NCBI RefSeq assembly: GCF_963583255.1
Contig: NC_084807.1
Coordinates: 22,903,572-22,967,571 of the forward strand
DNA: 64,000 nt
Direction: 5' to 3'
From: Pyrus communis
Taxonomy: Eukaryota; Streptophyta; Magnoliopsida; Rosales; Rosaceae
The translations under genes were made by a program, and so were the position numbers. Under the pieces are notes generated by a model. The model was not told where the DNA came from and ran no database searches. It worked only from the letters and a program-made list of their open reading frames with translations. Below are positions 11,929 through 23,084 of the stretch, piece by piece (positions within the stretch are counted from its first letter, which is position 1; every line of letters begins with the position of its first letter).

Positions 11929-12414
11929 GTGGTTTTGTTTTGTGGCGGGATTTGAATCGTGGTATTTGGAAAATTTAAAAGGAGTTTCCCGCTACTTTAA
12001 ATTGCTTGCCAAATATTGTGGCGGTGGGCCTAAAAATTTCGTGTATTATAGAAACCTTCTAAATTCGTTTGAAATGATTAAGATGCAATGCTAGTGTGAC
12101 TATGTAAGTTACTAATTATATGTTTATTTATTAGGAATTAATCAAGGGTTTCGAAATAGTATAACAAGAAGTGCTTCGGAATTAAATGCTTCGACTCAGA
12201 CTCGTTCTGAAAAAGATAGCAAAAAATATTTTTGGAATAAGGAAAACCGTGGTTAAATGTAGTCCTAAACATTGATGTTTTATACTGTCTACATATGCTT
12301 TGAAGGAGAAAAACCACAGTTAAGTGTACTCTTCTATAATACACGAAATGTAATAACTGCAATACTATTAATTTGTGGTGTAATGCTAGGGAGATTGGTT
12401 TGGTTACTGTTGTT

Positions 12415-12625
12415 CTTAGGGCTGGTTTGATATTTATGTGCTTTAAAAAAAAAAACTGTTTTTGCTGTGCTGTGAAAATAAGCTCATTTTTGCTGTTTCA
12501 CGTTTTCAGCTTTTTTCACCCAAAACTGTGAAAATAAGTTGTTTTTAAGTGTTTACCAAACATTTTTTTGAGCTCAGTTTTTTTATACTCACTTTTTATA
12601 AAAGCACCTAAGTACCAAACCACTA
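12415..12625. mobile_element. Harbinger/Tourist-like MITE, second copy
   Basis: It begins TTA followed by GGGCTGGTTTGATATTTATG and ends with an imperfect inverted counterpart (taccaaaccac) followed by TAA. The interior motifs match the copy at 2382-2911. The flanking TTA/TAA is compatible with the 3-bp target duplication of PIF/Harbinger elements. Confidence 0.65.
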
Positions 12626-12924
12626 AATTTACAAACTAAATGATGTGTCACCAATAGAAAATAAGCAGGCTTATTAACATTTAAGTAATAATTAAATCAT
12701 CAACTTTCATATCATTTAGTTTACAAAATTTAGTCTATAAATTTAGCTCCCTAACATTACTCTAATTAAATTATCTATTATGTGGCTTAACCGAACTCAT
12801 TCATATCATTGTATTAAAATTAAAAAAAAAAATCCCATGCCTAGGAGGATATACAAGTCATATTAATGAATAACACCCTTACCCTCTTCGCACCAAAACA
12901 GCCGCGAGGTTGGATAACCAAAAG

Positions 12925-12957
12925 ATGCGAAAGTTCGATCCATGGCCGGTGTTCTTC
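12925..12957 (+). other. Detached conserved N-terminus of the ATP synthase small subunit
   Basis: The ATG at 12925 opens MRKFDPWPVFF, the conserved beginning of the ATP synthase 6-kDa subunit, preceded by leader sequence shared with the 23-kb copy. The frame then runs into unrelated residues and stops, while the rest of the protein (FKREWN onward) resumes at 13693. It was either separated by an insertion or is joined by splicing I could not resolve; a simple GT-AG join in frame was not found. Confidence 0.7.
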
Positions 12958-13677
12958 GAGCGCAATGGCGTAGCCATCCACAAGGCTAAGGTGGTCTGTA
13001 GTCCAGAGAGATTTTCTGTAAGGATAATGATATTCATGCATTCATTTTTACTTCTTACATATTTCTCTTGATTGTCGGTTATTCGGATCAAATGAATTGA
13101 AAATGATCACTGGCAAAATATTAATAAGGCTATGTTGGAAGTAAAAATGAGTTTGTGAATAAATCTATTCTTTCGTAAAGTCATGCTTATAGCCTACTCA
13201 ATTTCAATATAGATTGTTTTTTAATGTATATTTAGTAGAGGAGAAGTAGTAAATAATATGTTTTATGCTAAAAATTATAAATTAATTCTATATCCAATCC
13301 CCTTTTATCCTATTCTTTAAAGAAAAAAGATCATCTACCCTATGTAATTTAGCCTTTATGCTTCTTACTCAAGAAAAGAAACATAAGTTCTTTAAATCCA
13401 CAATTAAATCCCTATCTCCAAAATTCTTAACTTTCCATTGCAATTTTCCAATGAATGTCACCTTTGGTACATTCTTAATCTCTTTATTTACTTATTCTTG
13501 ATTTAATTAGTAGGTTAATTATTCATATAGTCCTTGAATTTATCGGTTAAGATTATGATTTTGAGAATAGTTTATATTATATTGTTGTTTTTTTATATTG
13601 ATAATTTTATATAAGCAAAAAAATAAACATATGATTTTATAGTATTATTTTCAGCTAGCCCATCCAAGAAAAAAATC

Positions 13678-14032
13678 ATGGCTCCGCCCTTGTTCAAGCG
13701 TGAATGGAATCAGAACTGGCCGTTCCTGGTCGGTTTCGCTATCACCGGCACGCTCATCACCAAGTTCTCTCTCGATCTTACCGGTACTCCATCCCTCCCT
13801 TTCTCTATCTATATCTCTGAATATTTACGCATCTGTAGATACACACACACACACATATGTATTTGCATATGAATATACGTTTCAGTTAGGTAGATTTTGT
13901 TTGGGTTGATTTGGAGGCTGTACAAATTTTGCAGAGGAGGACGCAAAAGATTCTCCGTTCGTGCAGAGGCATAAGAAGTACGCATCTCAAATCCCCATTC
14001 TCTTGAAAAATTTCAAACCTAATTTGAGTTAA
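13678..14032 (+). CDS. Mitochondrial ATP synthase small (6 kDa) subunit
   Basis: Two coding exons: 13678-13783 and from 13935. The first gives MAPPLFKREWNQNWPFLVGF AITGTLITKFSLDL and the second continues EEDAKDSPFVQRHKK, which matches the plant mitochondrial ATP synthase 6-kDa subunit, a small F1Fo accessory protein with one membrane segment (WPFLVGFAITGTLITKF). The end is unsure. Either the frame reads on to the TAA at 14030-14032, or a donor GT at 13978-13979 joins a later exon near 15925 giving a short tail. The start is odd: the family usually begins MRKFDPWPVFF, and exactly that peptide is encoded at 12925-12957, about 0.7 kb upstream in an interrupted frame. The annotated ATG may therefore be a replacement start. 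Confidence 0.65.
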
Positions 14033-14384
14033 TTATAATTAATGTCTCAACCAGTCATTGATCCAAAATCTGACAATCCCTGCTAGTTAATTTGTAATTT
14101 GCTTTTTCACTGATTTTCTCAGTTGCTTGTAATGTGGATTTTGATTGGCTGATTATAGAATTTAAATGTGGTTTTTTTATTTAACAAAGAAGAAGTGTGA
14201 TTATTTAGGACTGTTTGATAACCATTTAGTTTTTTATTTAGGAACTATTTGATAACCATTTAGTTTTTAGTTTGGGAAATTTGGTCCTGTATAGAATTAT
14301 AACCCGTTTATTTTTTTTTCTTAGAAAAACACCAATTAAGCTTTAGATGTAATCAGATTTGTTTTGAAAAAAAATATAAAAAAA

Positions 14385-14532
14385 ACTAATGAAAGGGGCT
14401 TGAAAACTTTAAGTTTTAACGATAAAGACAAAATAAAGGGTAAAGTGAATAATATCATGATTGACTTTTTAGTGTAAAAATGTGGTTTTTCATTAAAATA
14501 AACAGTATTGTGAGCTTTTTATTAAAACTTCA
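14385..14532. mobile_element. Dispersed ~150-bp repeat, copy 1
   Basis: It contains aaactttaagttttaacgat, gggtaaagtgaata and tgactttttagtgtaaaaat, ending near ttaaaacttc. The same family occurs at 27267-27410 and 53758-53907. Its short size, lack of coding and recurrence point to a non-autonomous DNA element common in this kind of genome. Family name not assigned. Confidence 0.65.
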
Positions 14533-16480
14533 AAAAAAAAAAACATTAAAAACAAAATAAGAGAGACATTCGAGAAACCCAACATAGAAGGTCGGTTCCA
14601 AAGAGTGGGTGTTTGAGAGTGATGTACTCTAATGTTCCACTGCTACCCAATAAACCTAACAACAAATTTAAGATCAACGCAAAAACCAGCAATTATGCGT
14701 TTGATGTAGTAATCACTTGGTTCAATTGCCTCTGAGTATAGAGAAGTGTAGTGGTAGTGTTTCAACAATTGGAATAGAGATGAAGAGTTAAAAGAAACAA
14801 ACACTGGAGCTCCATAGGTAGGAGAAGGAGAGAGAGTTTCGACAAATGGGTAATTAAGTCTTTTTAACTTCAATTTTGGCTAATTTTATAAGAATTAGAA
14901 AAGATAGACTATATTTCATTAGATGGTTCTCAAAATGGTTATACTTCCAAATTTCCTTTTTGGTTTTTAGTTTTCACTTTTTAAAAGAAAAAAAAAAACT
15001 TAAAACTGAAATCTTGTTTGGTAACTTTTTCAGATGAAAATTGAAAACCAAAAAATAAAGACTTATCAAATTTTATTGAAAACTCAATAGAGTAGTTTTC
15101 AGTTTTTATTTCTTTGAAAACTGAAAGTAGTTACAAGCACAATTTCAGTTTTTAGTTTGCAAAAAAGTGAAAACAAAAACTTAAAATGAAATGGTTATTA
15201 AACGACGTTTTTTTTTTTTGAACAAACGATATTATCTATATTAAAAAGGTTTTCGTGTCATTTTAAGCTATTTTTAGCCCTATAATCCTTCGTCCGGGTC
15301 GGTTGGAGATGACCTAATTTATATTTTGAAATGAACCCCATAGACATTAATTTAATTGATAAGTTCCACATAAATATTTTCATATTTCAAAATGGGAAAG
15401 GGATCCTCTCTGGATCTCTTCCTCCTAATCCACCAAATCAAGGAATTCGGGGCATTTGACGGTATTGGACTGTTAGGTAATTAGGTGTAAGATTAGAATT
15501 TAATTAATGATAATTAAGTTTACATGAGAGGGTAGTTGTAATCTCAGTCATGATCCTGATTATGTTCCCATGCATGTGATGTGATGCCTAAAAACAATGA
15601 TCTTGACTAAGTATTATGATACAATTGATTGAAAATTTAAAAAAAAATATTTCAACTAATTATATTATGACATTTTACATTGAACTCGTAGATGAGATTC
15701 TTGTCTGTAACAAATATATGCTCGTATTAGTATTGTTGTCATCTGAACACAGATATTTATCTGATTATCAACGTTCATCAGCTTAATTGTCTTAAGCTTA
15801 TGATTAACACATCACATTTTCTCAACAGTAAAGCTACATAGCAGCAACTATCATTTAGCTTCTGATTTTCGGTCTTGCACAACGAATTTCTACACCGGGA
15901 AACGCATTTTGTGTATGAATGCAGATCCCTGGTGACATCCTGCATTTTCTAGCTATGCTTTGGTGATTCTTCCGAGCATGCGAGACCGATCCCCAGGAGC
16001 GAAAGGTATGCACTTCCTCACAAATTGATTAATTTCACTTGTGTTCACGTAGTTTGCTTTGGTGATTCTGCCGCCTCAGTTTCTCCATTGATGTGGTTTG
16101 CTTCCTTTCCTTTTGCTGCAGGCACTTTCTCTTCAACAGCGGCGAGGAGAGCAGGATCCACAATCTGCTTCTGGAGATTGAAGCTGTTTATGTCCCCTTG
16201 TCTTGATGGTTCATCACCAATTACGTACTCTGTATCTCATGAAACAATCAAGTCTGTAAGTTCGCTGTGGACTAGTTACAAAATTGGAACATTACGTCTG
16301 TAATACGCTAACTTTTACTTTTTGTAAATTAAGGGTCCTTCTAATAGCGATTTCGTGTTTAGTTTTTAGTTTTCTTTTACCCTGTTTTTCTACCTCTTCA
16401 ATAACTTATCTGTCTAGGTAGAAATTTGAGAAATTGTGAAGTGTGCTACTTTGATTTAGAGGGGAGTCCGCGGTGGCTGA
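14533..16480. other. Downstream region of the ATP synthase gene; no second gene supported
   Basis: It includes the end of segmental copy 1, a SINE-like start near 15209-15250 broken by a Harbinger terminal fragment (about 15255-15313, ending ggttggagatgac), and a fragment of the palindromic element family at about 15400-15470. Possible late or untranslated exons of the ATP synthase gene are near 15925-16004 (between a CAG acceptor and an AAAG/GTATGC donor) and from about 16123. I see no independent protein here. Confidence 0.4.
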
Positions 16481-16570
16481 AATGAGTCCTTCTAATAGCC
16501 GGTGGTTCCCGTTATTCCAACTGTGCTACTTTGATTTAGAGGGGAGTCCGCGGTGGCTGAAATGAGTCTT
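16442..16570. repeat. 82-bp-spaced direct duplication
   Basis: About 46 bp beginning gtgctactttgatttagagg recurs 82 bp later, ending ggctgaaatgagtc. It lies at the broken 3' side of the LRR pseudogene and is nearly exact, so it arose after or during that gene's decay. Confidence 0.85.
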
Positions 16571-17383
16571 GATAACCCAAAGTATTTGAAGCTGAGAAGC
16601 ATGCGAAAATCGAGCTGGGATTGTCCTAGAGAATTTGTTTCCACCAATGCCAATTTGTTGGAGATTAGGCATGTTGAGGCCAATGTCAGGTGGATAATGC
16701 CCTCAAGTGCATTGCCTATTTCCTCTGGAACGTTTCCCACCATAATGTTATATGCCAAGGAAAGTTGTGTAACTGATGAAAGATTCCCCAAGGAAGAAGG
16801 GATGCCTCCTGTCAGATTGTTTGTGCCAAGATTAAGCGTCAAAAGCTTTGCCAACGAGCCAAGCTCCTATGGTATATTGCCCATGAGACGGTTTGATCTC
16901 AAACTTATGATGCTCAATTCAGAGCAGTATGTCAAGTTGACTGGAATTTCCCCTCCAAAATGTTATCACTGAGATTGCGGTGCTGCAGTCGGAACAGATG
17001 ACCAATTTGCTGTGGCACCTTGCCCGATAAGCTGTTGTTTCGAAGGTTGATGAACCTAAGAAATGAGAGGTTTCCAATGTGAGGTGGTATGGTTCCTTGC
17101 AAAACAGGGCCTTGCAGGTTCAAGGATCCTACTCTTTGATGCCTCCTTCTGCAAGAACTCCATACCAGTTACACAAGTGAAAGGAGTCATTACATGAGTT
17201 CAAGAATCCGCATCGATTAGCGGATATGGATCCTCTAAATTTGAGTAAAGCCAATCGATCAGTTTCGTTTCTGAATGGATTTCCAGAAGTGGTATATTGA
17301 AAAAGTTTCATAACAAAGAGAAGGGTCGTCACAAAAAGGTATATAGGCCGAACGGAGCATAAGCTCGGACCATGAAGATCCAT
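16480..17383 (-). pseudogene. Truncated LRR receptor kinase pseudogene
   Basis: Minus-strand remnants of a class-XII-type LRR receptor kinase. An N-terminal piece (about 17383 down) has a hydrophobic signal-like segment and NETDRLALLKFRGSI. After stops it continues with LRRs such as GTIPPHIGNLSFLRFINLRN, then, in another frame, LNLGTNNLTGGIPSSLGNLS and YNIMVGNVPEEIGNA. The frame then breaks up and no transmembrane or kinase part follows. It lies ~0.6 kb downstream of the intact relative on the same strand, suggesting a tandem pair in which this member decayed. Confidence 0.85.
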
Positions 17384-17961
17384 TATTCAGTAAGCAGAAG
17401 CAGGAATTCTGACGATAAAATTATGCAGACTACGAGTTGTAGGACGATGAACAGACTTTCTTAACCATCACGGCCAAGGCGCTCTGGTTGCTGGACGATT
17501 ACTGGACTTCTTAACACCATGATAACTAGTTAACCCTTCAACACCATGACCAATGGGAAAAAATAAATGATGCATTAAACTTCCAAGAATAAGAACTAAA
17601 TTATGTTTTTATTTATTTATTTGTATTCAAACTTCAAATCTCAATGCTGCTTTCTTTGAAACTGTTCTTACCGTTGACAGTTGACACAAAGAGGAAATAG
17701 ATGACATGTTCTGTTGCTGTTAACTAGGATTTGAAAGCTACTCTCCAACTGGTGGTAAGAAAAGAAAAGGACAAACTGCTGATGCATGTTTAAAAGAATG
17801 AATCTGAAGGGAACAAAGATACTGCAGGTAAGAAGTCCAATTTCAGCTGAAAATTATTCTCTTTTATTCTAGTTTTATTTTACAATACAACAGTCTTCGT
17901 TTCTGCGAATTCTGAGAATGTAACTCAGTGCTTGAACAAACACAGTTGTTTTACGTGCTGC
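17384..17961. other. Spacer between receptor kinase pseudogene and intact gene
   Basis: No gene is seen. It should contain the 3' UTR of the intact receptor kinase (stop at 17962) and the former promoter of the pseudogene. An ATTTATTT run lies near 17610. Confidence 0.4.
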
Positions 17962-20900
17962 TTAGGCCGTGATCATATGATTTCTACGAATCGAGGTTCC
18001 AGTTAGTACATCCCTTGCTAGGCATAATCCTTCTACAACATGTCCAATATCCATCCGCTCTCTCGGCAAATCTGCAGAACAAGCAACTCCTATCCTGGCC
18101 ATGATAACCAAGCACTTCCTAACTCTTTGCCTTTGATCATCTTGAACCTGATTCCTACCGTTGGATGCAATACTATGAGTGCTGCTTTCTTTTATTTGAA
18201 GAAGTACCGGATCACATATTTCTTCTACAAGTTCAGGCAAAGCTATCCGAACAAAGTTGTGCAGGTTCAGATCATCTTTGAACATCTCATCTGTAAGCCT
18301 TTTTCCAGTAAGCATCTCTAACAGTAGGATTCCGTAGCTATACACGTCTCCATATGTTGAAACCTCGTTTCCCATGCCATACTCTATAGATTTTTTTTCC
18401 GCACATAAACATATGGATCATACTGTTAAAAACTGAAATAAATGAAAAATTAATGTTCTTGTACATGTCAGAAAGAGGTTGAAGCAACAATGCATCTTAC
18501 CTGGGGCGATATAGCCTATCGAGCTATTTATGACATTGGCAGTGCTTCTTTGTGAAGGAAGTGAACACGAAGCATCCGGGAGGTACCTTGCTAAACCAAA
18601 ATCAGCAACACGGGCAGTCATGTCGCCTTCCAAGAGAACGTTGCTGGGCTTCAAATCGCAATGAACAATTGGCATGTGAGAGTGGTTGTGCAAATAATTC
18701 AGAGCATTAGCTATGTCGATGGCAATGTTTACCCTCTGAGTAAGGTTCAAACGCCCCTGCACAATCGGTGCCCCAGGTAGTCTATGAGCTGAAAAATGTA
18801 GCCACTCTTCTAGATTTCCATTCGTCATGAATTCATAAACCAAAGCTATGAAATCATTCCCTTGAAAATCGATACTTACGCACACGGTCTGTAGTTTGAC
18901 AAGATTTCGGTGCCTAATATATTTCAAGGTTTCACATTCAACCATAAAACTCTCTCTTGAACGATGAGCACTGAGTACTTTCACTGCAACAATTCTTTCT
19001 TCCTGATTGAGAATTCCCCTGTACACAGACCCAAAGCTACCAGCACCAATCAAATTCCGAGAAGAGAACCCATTAGTTGCTTTGAGGAGATCTCCGTATG
19101 AAACTTTCAAGAGTGAAACATCCCATGATGATCCTAAAGTTAACTTCGATCTCGCTTTGCTTGATAGATAAAGAAGCACAAAGCGCAATGCTTTTCTGGC
19201 TGGATAAAGAAGGATGAAGCACAATAGTAAGATAACTCCAATACCGATCCCACAAGCAATTGAGATAAGTACTTTTTGCCATAGAAATATATCTTGCTTA
19301 TTGTTGGAGTTGCTGGAGTTGCATATGGGCAATTGTAACTCAGGTATACCTCCACAAAGCCGTATGTTTCCCTTGATATAAAATGCAGTTCTATTTGTGA
19401 AAATTCCTTCCGTTGGTACTGCACCTTCAAGATCATTATGTGATAGGTTCAAGTTCTGCAAGAAACGGAAACTCCCCAAATAGTTGGGAATTCCGCCAGA
19501 CAAGTTGTTACGAGAGAGGTCCAAATTTTCAATCCCTCTTAGAGTACTCAAGGATTGAGGAATTGTTCCCTGAAACAAGTTTCCACTAAGATACAGACTT
19601 CTCAAACCCATGCATCTCCCTAAAATTCCTGGGACTTCACCAGATAACACGTTTGCGGAAAGATCCAAGGTGTCAAGTGAATCCATGTTGCCTACTTCCA
19701 AGGGAATGGATCCGGTAAGTTGGTTTCTGGATAGGTCCAGATCCACAACATGTGTCAAGGCTGACAAAACTTGTAGTGGAATGGGACCGCTAAGATTATT
19801 TTGAGAAAGATGCAAGCCTATCAAACGCCAGCAATTACCAAGACCTTGCGGTGTGCGTCCTTGTAAGAAATTGGACATGAGATCTAATACTTCTAGTGAA
19901 GATAGATTGCCTATTGAAGGTGGGATAGTACCTGACAGCTCATTGTGATCCAAATACAAATAAACTAGTTTATCTAGTTTAGAAATTGAGCTTGGTATAG
20001 GGCCTCTCAATAGGTTTTCCTCAAAGTGTAAGCTCCCCAAGTTGACGAAATTTCCAATCTCAGAAGGAATGCTTCCGCGTATCTGATTCCACCCCATTTC
20101 CATTGCCTCGAGCTTTATTGAGAGATTGCTGACAGATTCAGGTAGCACTCCTCCAAAATGATTGGAACTGATGTCCAAATGCTCTAAATTGGTGCAATTA
20201 ACCAGAGAAGAGAGAAAGTCCAAGTCACCTATCTCATTATTTCCAAGATTGTTAGCATCTATTTCTAACCGGAACAGATTGGACATCCTTGCCAGGCTAG
20301 GTATTCTTCCGGTAAACTTATTTTCTGAGATTCCAAATATTGCAAGGTTGGATGCATTGGAGATTGTAGTTGGTATTGGTCCAGTGAATTGGTTGAAATG
20401 GAAGCGAAAATCTTCGAGGTTGGGGAATATAGTGTGGCCCAAGCCAGGAGGAAGAGTTCCATCAAGTTGGTTTTGAACCACCGAAATGATTGTAATAGAA
20501 GAGAGGTTGTATATGGATGGAGGGATGGTACCTGTCAAATAATTTGACCCCAATGAAATAAATTTTAAACTTTTCAACTGGCCAAGGCTATTTGGAATAC
20601 CTCCCTGCAGATTATTTTGTGCCGCAGATAGCACCTGAAGAGAAGAAAGATTCCCAAACGAAGATGGGATTTTCCCACTAAAACTATTCCTGCCTAAAAG
20701 AAGTACCTCAAGCTTCGCCAATGACCCAATTTCAGTTGAAAGTTCGCCACTAAGAGCGTTGCCATATAAGGCAAGGTAACGGAGGTTAGAGCAACGTGAT
20801 ACGTTGAATGGAATATGACCACTGAAGGAGTTGTTTTGAAGGTGTAGTTGTTGCAACCGGAACAAACGACCAATTTCTGGAGGGATGGTGCCACTGAAGC

Positions 20901-21228
20901 TATTGTTTGGGAGGTATAACTCTCTCAAAAAGCTTAAGTTTCCAATGTGGGGGGATAGCGACCCTACCAGCCGGCTTGATTGATGGTCAAGCACCATGAC
21001 TCTCTTGTGTCTGCGGCCGCAGGTAATACCATGCCAGTAATAGAAATGTAGGGATGAACTCCAGGAGCTCAGGATTCCGAGTGGATCGTTTGTGATTTCA
21101 GCTTTAAAGGCAAGCAAGGACAGCCTATCCACCTCATTTCCTACTAGAAGCGAAGAAGAGGCAGAGGTAAAAAGAAAGAGTTGCACGAAAATAAACCAAG
21201 TAGTGAGGAGGATACCTGGGAACTCCAT
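17962..21228 (-). CDS. LRR receptor-like Ser/Thr kinase, subfamily XII (EFR/Xa21/At3g47570-like)
   Basis: Two exons, 18501-21228 and 17962-18383, join in frame (CCA G / AG TAT) to a 1049-aa protein. From the ATG at 21226-21228 there is a signal peptide (MEFPGILLTTWFIFVQLFLF), an LRR N-cap (NEVDRLSLLAFKAEI ... WHGITC), about 20 LRRs of the LSGxIPxxIGNLxxL type, a membrane segment near 653-676 (LISIACGIGIGVILLLCFIL), and a kinase domain from about 725. The P-loop is GAGSFGSVYRG, the lysine is in VAVKVL and the activation segment starts DFG. The catalytic loop is HCDLKPSN, so this is a non-RD kinase as in pattern-recognition receptors. The intron in the kinase is typical of the subfamily. Upstream in-frame ATG (21276) is less likely. 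The ligand is unknown; an immune receptor role is inferred from family. Confidence 0.92.
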
Positions 21229-21397
21229 TGCGGCCGCAAAACAAGGATCAAGTTTTGAAGCAGAAGTGATATGCATGAACAGAAACAAAACTAAAACTTG
21301 CAGCAAATGTGGGTGTCGATGAAAAATATTGTAACTTGACGCAAAGACTTAGAAAGTTAAAGGTAACAGCAGGAGTAGACTTTGGAGTCCAAATTAG

Positions 21398-21462
21398 TTA
21401 AAGTTAAAGTTCACACTGGTTGATGCTAAAGTTAAAGTTAAAGTTCACACTGGTTGATGCTA
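21398..21462. repeat. Tandem duplication upstream of the receptor kinase
   Basis: A ~32-bp unit (agttaaagttaaagttcaca followed by ctggttgatgct) occurs twice in tandem, with a partial third copy near 21516. It lies 170-240 bp upstream of the receptor-kinase ATG and so falls in its promoter. Confidence 0.8.
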
Positions 21463-21524
21463 TTTGTTCAAACTAGGCTGAAGATGTTTTTTCCATCTTG
21501 AATAACAACTCTTATAGTTCACAA

Positions 21525-22166
21525 TGGTTGATGCTATTCGTAGAACTCATAGTACTTTTTGGACGTATGAGTCCAAACACCTTCACTTGTTTAAGAACTC
21601 CCCCTCACACTATCTTCCGAGACCCATCTATAAACCCTGCAAAGAGTTTCATTTTTTTTTCGAGTCCAAGCCCTACCTTTCATTGCAATGTGGCCATTTG
21701 AAAATTATTGCAAAAATTGAAGGAAAAATTATTGCAAGAAGCAGGAGAATAGAATGTGAATAATTGAAATAAAATGAAGTAAGATAGTATGAAATTGTAA
21801 AAATTATATGAGAAATGATGTAGGAATGACTTAGTTATTTATAGGAAAAAAATTATAATTTTTTATTATTTTCAAAAAAAAATTTGTCCGCAAAAAAAAA
21901 AAAAAAAAAAAATTTGAAATCTAACGGTAACCTAGCGTCAACATGATGCCAGATAGCCATTGACATTAGGTAGCCGTTCGAGTTCAAAATTTAGGTCAGC
22001 CCGGGGCTGGCTAGCTCATTTGGGCCAACCGGTTGGCCTAATTTGGTGGTTTTGGCCCGGTGGGGCCCATGAGCCTTTGGCCTAGCCCTCGGTTGGAGAT
22101 GGTTTTCGTGTCATTTCAAGCTACTTTTAGTCCTATAACCCTTTGGGCGGGTCGGTTGGAGATGAC
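21525..22166 (-). mobile_element. 5' fragment of a PIF/Harbinger-like element
   Basis: This is an inverted partial relative of the element at 37936-39713. The right end (ggttggagatgac, followed by TTA) matches that element's terminal repeat. The minus strand carries the same start-of-ORF1 region (shared peptides such as SHYLPRPIYKPCK in the opposite reading). The left side is truncated at about 21525, within the ORF1 region. A poly-A tract lies at 21893-21912. Confidence 0.7.
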
Positions 22167-22274
22167 TTAAGACCACCACCAAGCCTTCTCATTGCTTCAA
22201 CAAGTTGCCCTCTCAACCTTTGTGACACCAAACGGCTTCCTACTGCGATGACACACTCCCTATATGGTCCAACA

Positions 22275-22490
22275 GAATCCTCTTCGGATCCTTTTGGTGA
22301 AGATCCTAATGATCCGTAAATCATGTCCGTTCATCGTACATTATGCGGTCAGTTTTTGTCATGTATTGTTTGTATTTAATTTTAAATAAAAATATTTAAA
22401 ATAATTTCTGACCGCAAGATGTACGATGAACGAATATGATTTACGAATCTTCGAAATCCTCACAAAGAGGATCTGGTGAGGATCCAAATT
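22275..22490. mobile_element. Palindromic MITE (~215 bp)
   Basis: The two halves are imperfect inverted repeats of about 80 bp: ggatccttttggtgaagatc ... gatccgtaaatc on the left and its complement around gatttacgaatcttcg ... ggatctggtgaggatcc on the right. The centre is AT-rich (ttaattttaaataaaaatat). The same family occurs, split, at 40540-41160. No coding. Confidence 0.75.
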
Positions 22491-22907
22491 CCTAGTAATG
22501 TATAAAAAAAAATCTTATACCATGTTTACTGAGTCATGATCATAATTGAGTTGATGTGAAACTATAGTCTAAATTCGTTAAAGTTGTCCATCAAATAATT
22601 TGGCATCGAAATATGTGATATACTAACTTAAATAATCTATTTACTAATTTTCCATCGTTGAAATGAAAACCAATTTGACTAGTAAATTGCCTAATAAGAA
22701 TACTACTCCGGACCAAGAGTCTAATTCCTTTAAAATCAGGAGTTGAATTCTTTAGTTTGTAAAGCCTCCATGTGTATAGATTTCTCCATAATTAATAAAT
22801 AAATTATTAATTTACAGTTAACTATAATTTCTCACTAAATTATGGATTAATAAACAAATCGAGAGAAGTTAGAAATATTAATCAAAATTCTGTCATTCTA
22901 TATTACG

Positions 22908-23075
22908 GTTTGGTGGTATTCCTCTTCACTTGTAAAGTGAGAGGTCTTAGTTTGAATCTCGTAAATGGTGAATTTGATACCAAATTAGGCTATCTACTAT
23001 GTGGCTTAGCCGAACTCCTTTCTATTTTTAATGTAAAATATATCGTTTTATTAAAATAAAAAAAAAATAAAAAAA
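22908..23075 (+). mobile_element. tRNA-derived SINE-like element
   Basis: It has a box-A-like ggtttggtggtattc and box-B-like gtttgaatctcg at tRNA-like spacing, then an A-rich tail (about 23058-23078). The 5' part resembles the SINE family at 23861, 52636 and 55027, but the 3' half differs (tgtggcttagccgaactcc). That 3' half also remains at 12772-12830. Confidence 0.6.
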
Positions 23076-23084
23076 AACCAAAAA

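Larger units (their letters stand above)
12835..15225. repeat. Segmental duplication, copy 1 (ATP synthase small-subunit locus)
   Basis: This block shares long near-identical stretches with 23085-23870: the leader (ctaggaggatatacaagtca ... ccaaaacagccgcgagg), intron 1 end, exon 2 and following intron (about 13849-14205), and a poly-A/ACTGAAA-rich tract (about 14962-15225). Copy 1 has ~0.7 kb (about 14215-14960) absent from copy 2, which includes a dispersed repeat at 14385-14532. Copy 1 keeps coding exon 1; copy 2 lost it. Confidence 0.85.

Noticed and set aside
16025..16303. Plus-strand open frame downstream of the ATP synthase gene
   Set aside because: No conserved motifs and it crosses likely splice sites; more likely untranslated exon/intron sequence.
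21277..21306. Longer receptor-kinase N-terminus
   Set aside because: That frame opens with TTG; the ATG at 21228 gives a normal signal peptide and family start.
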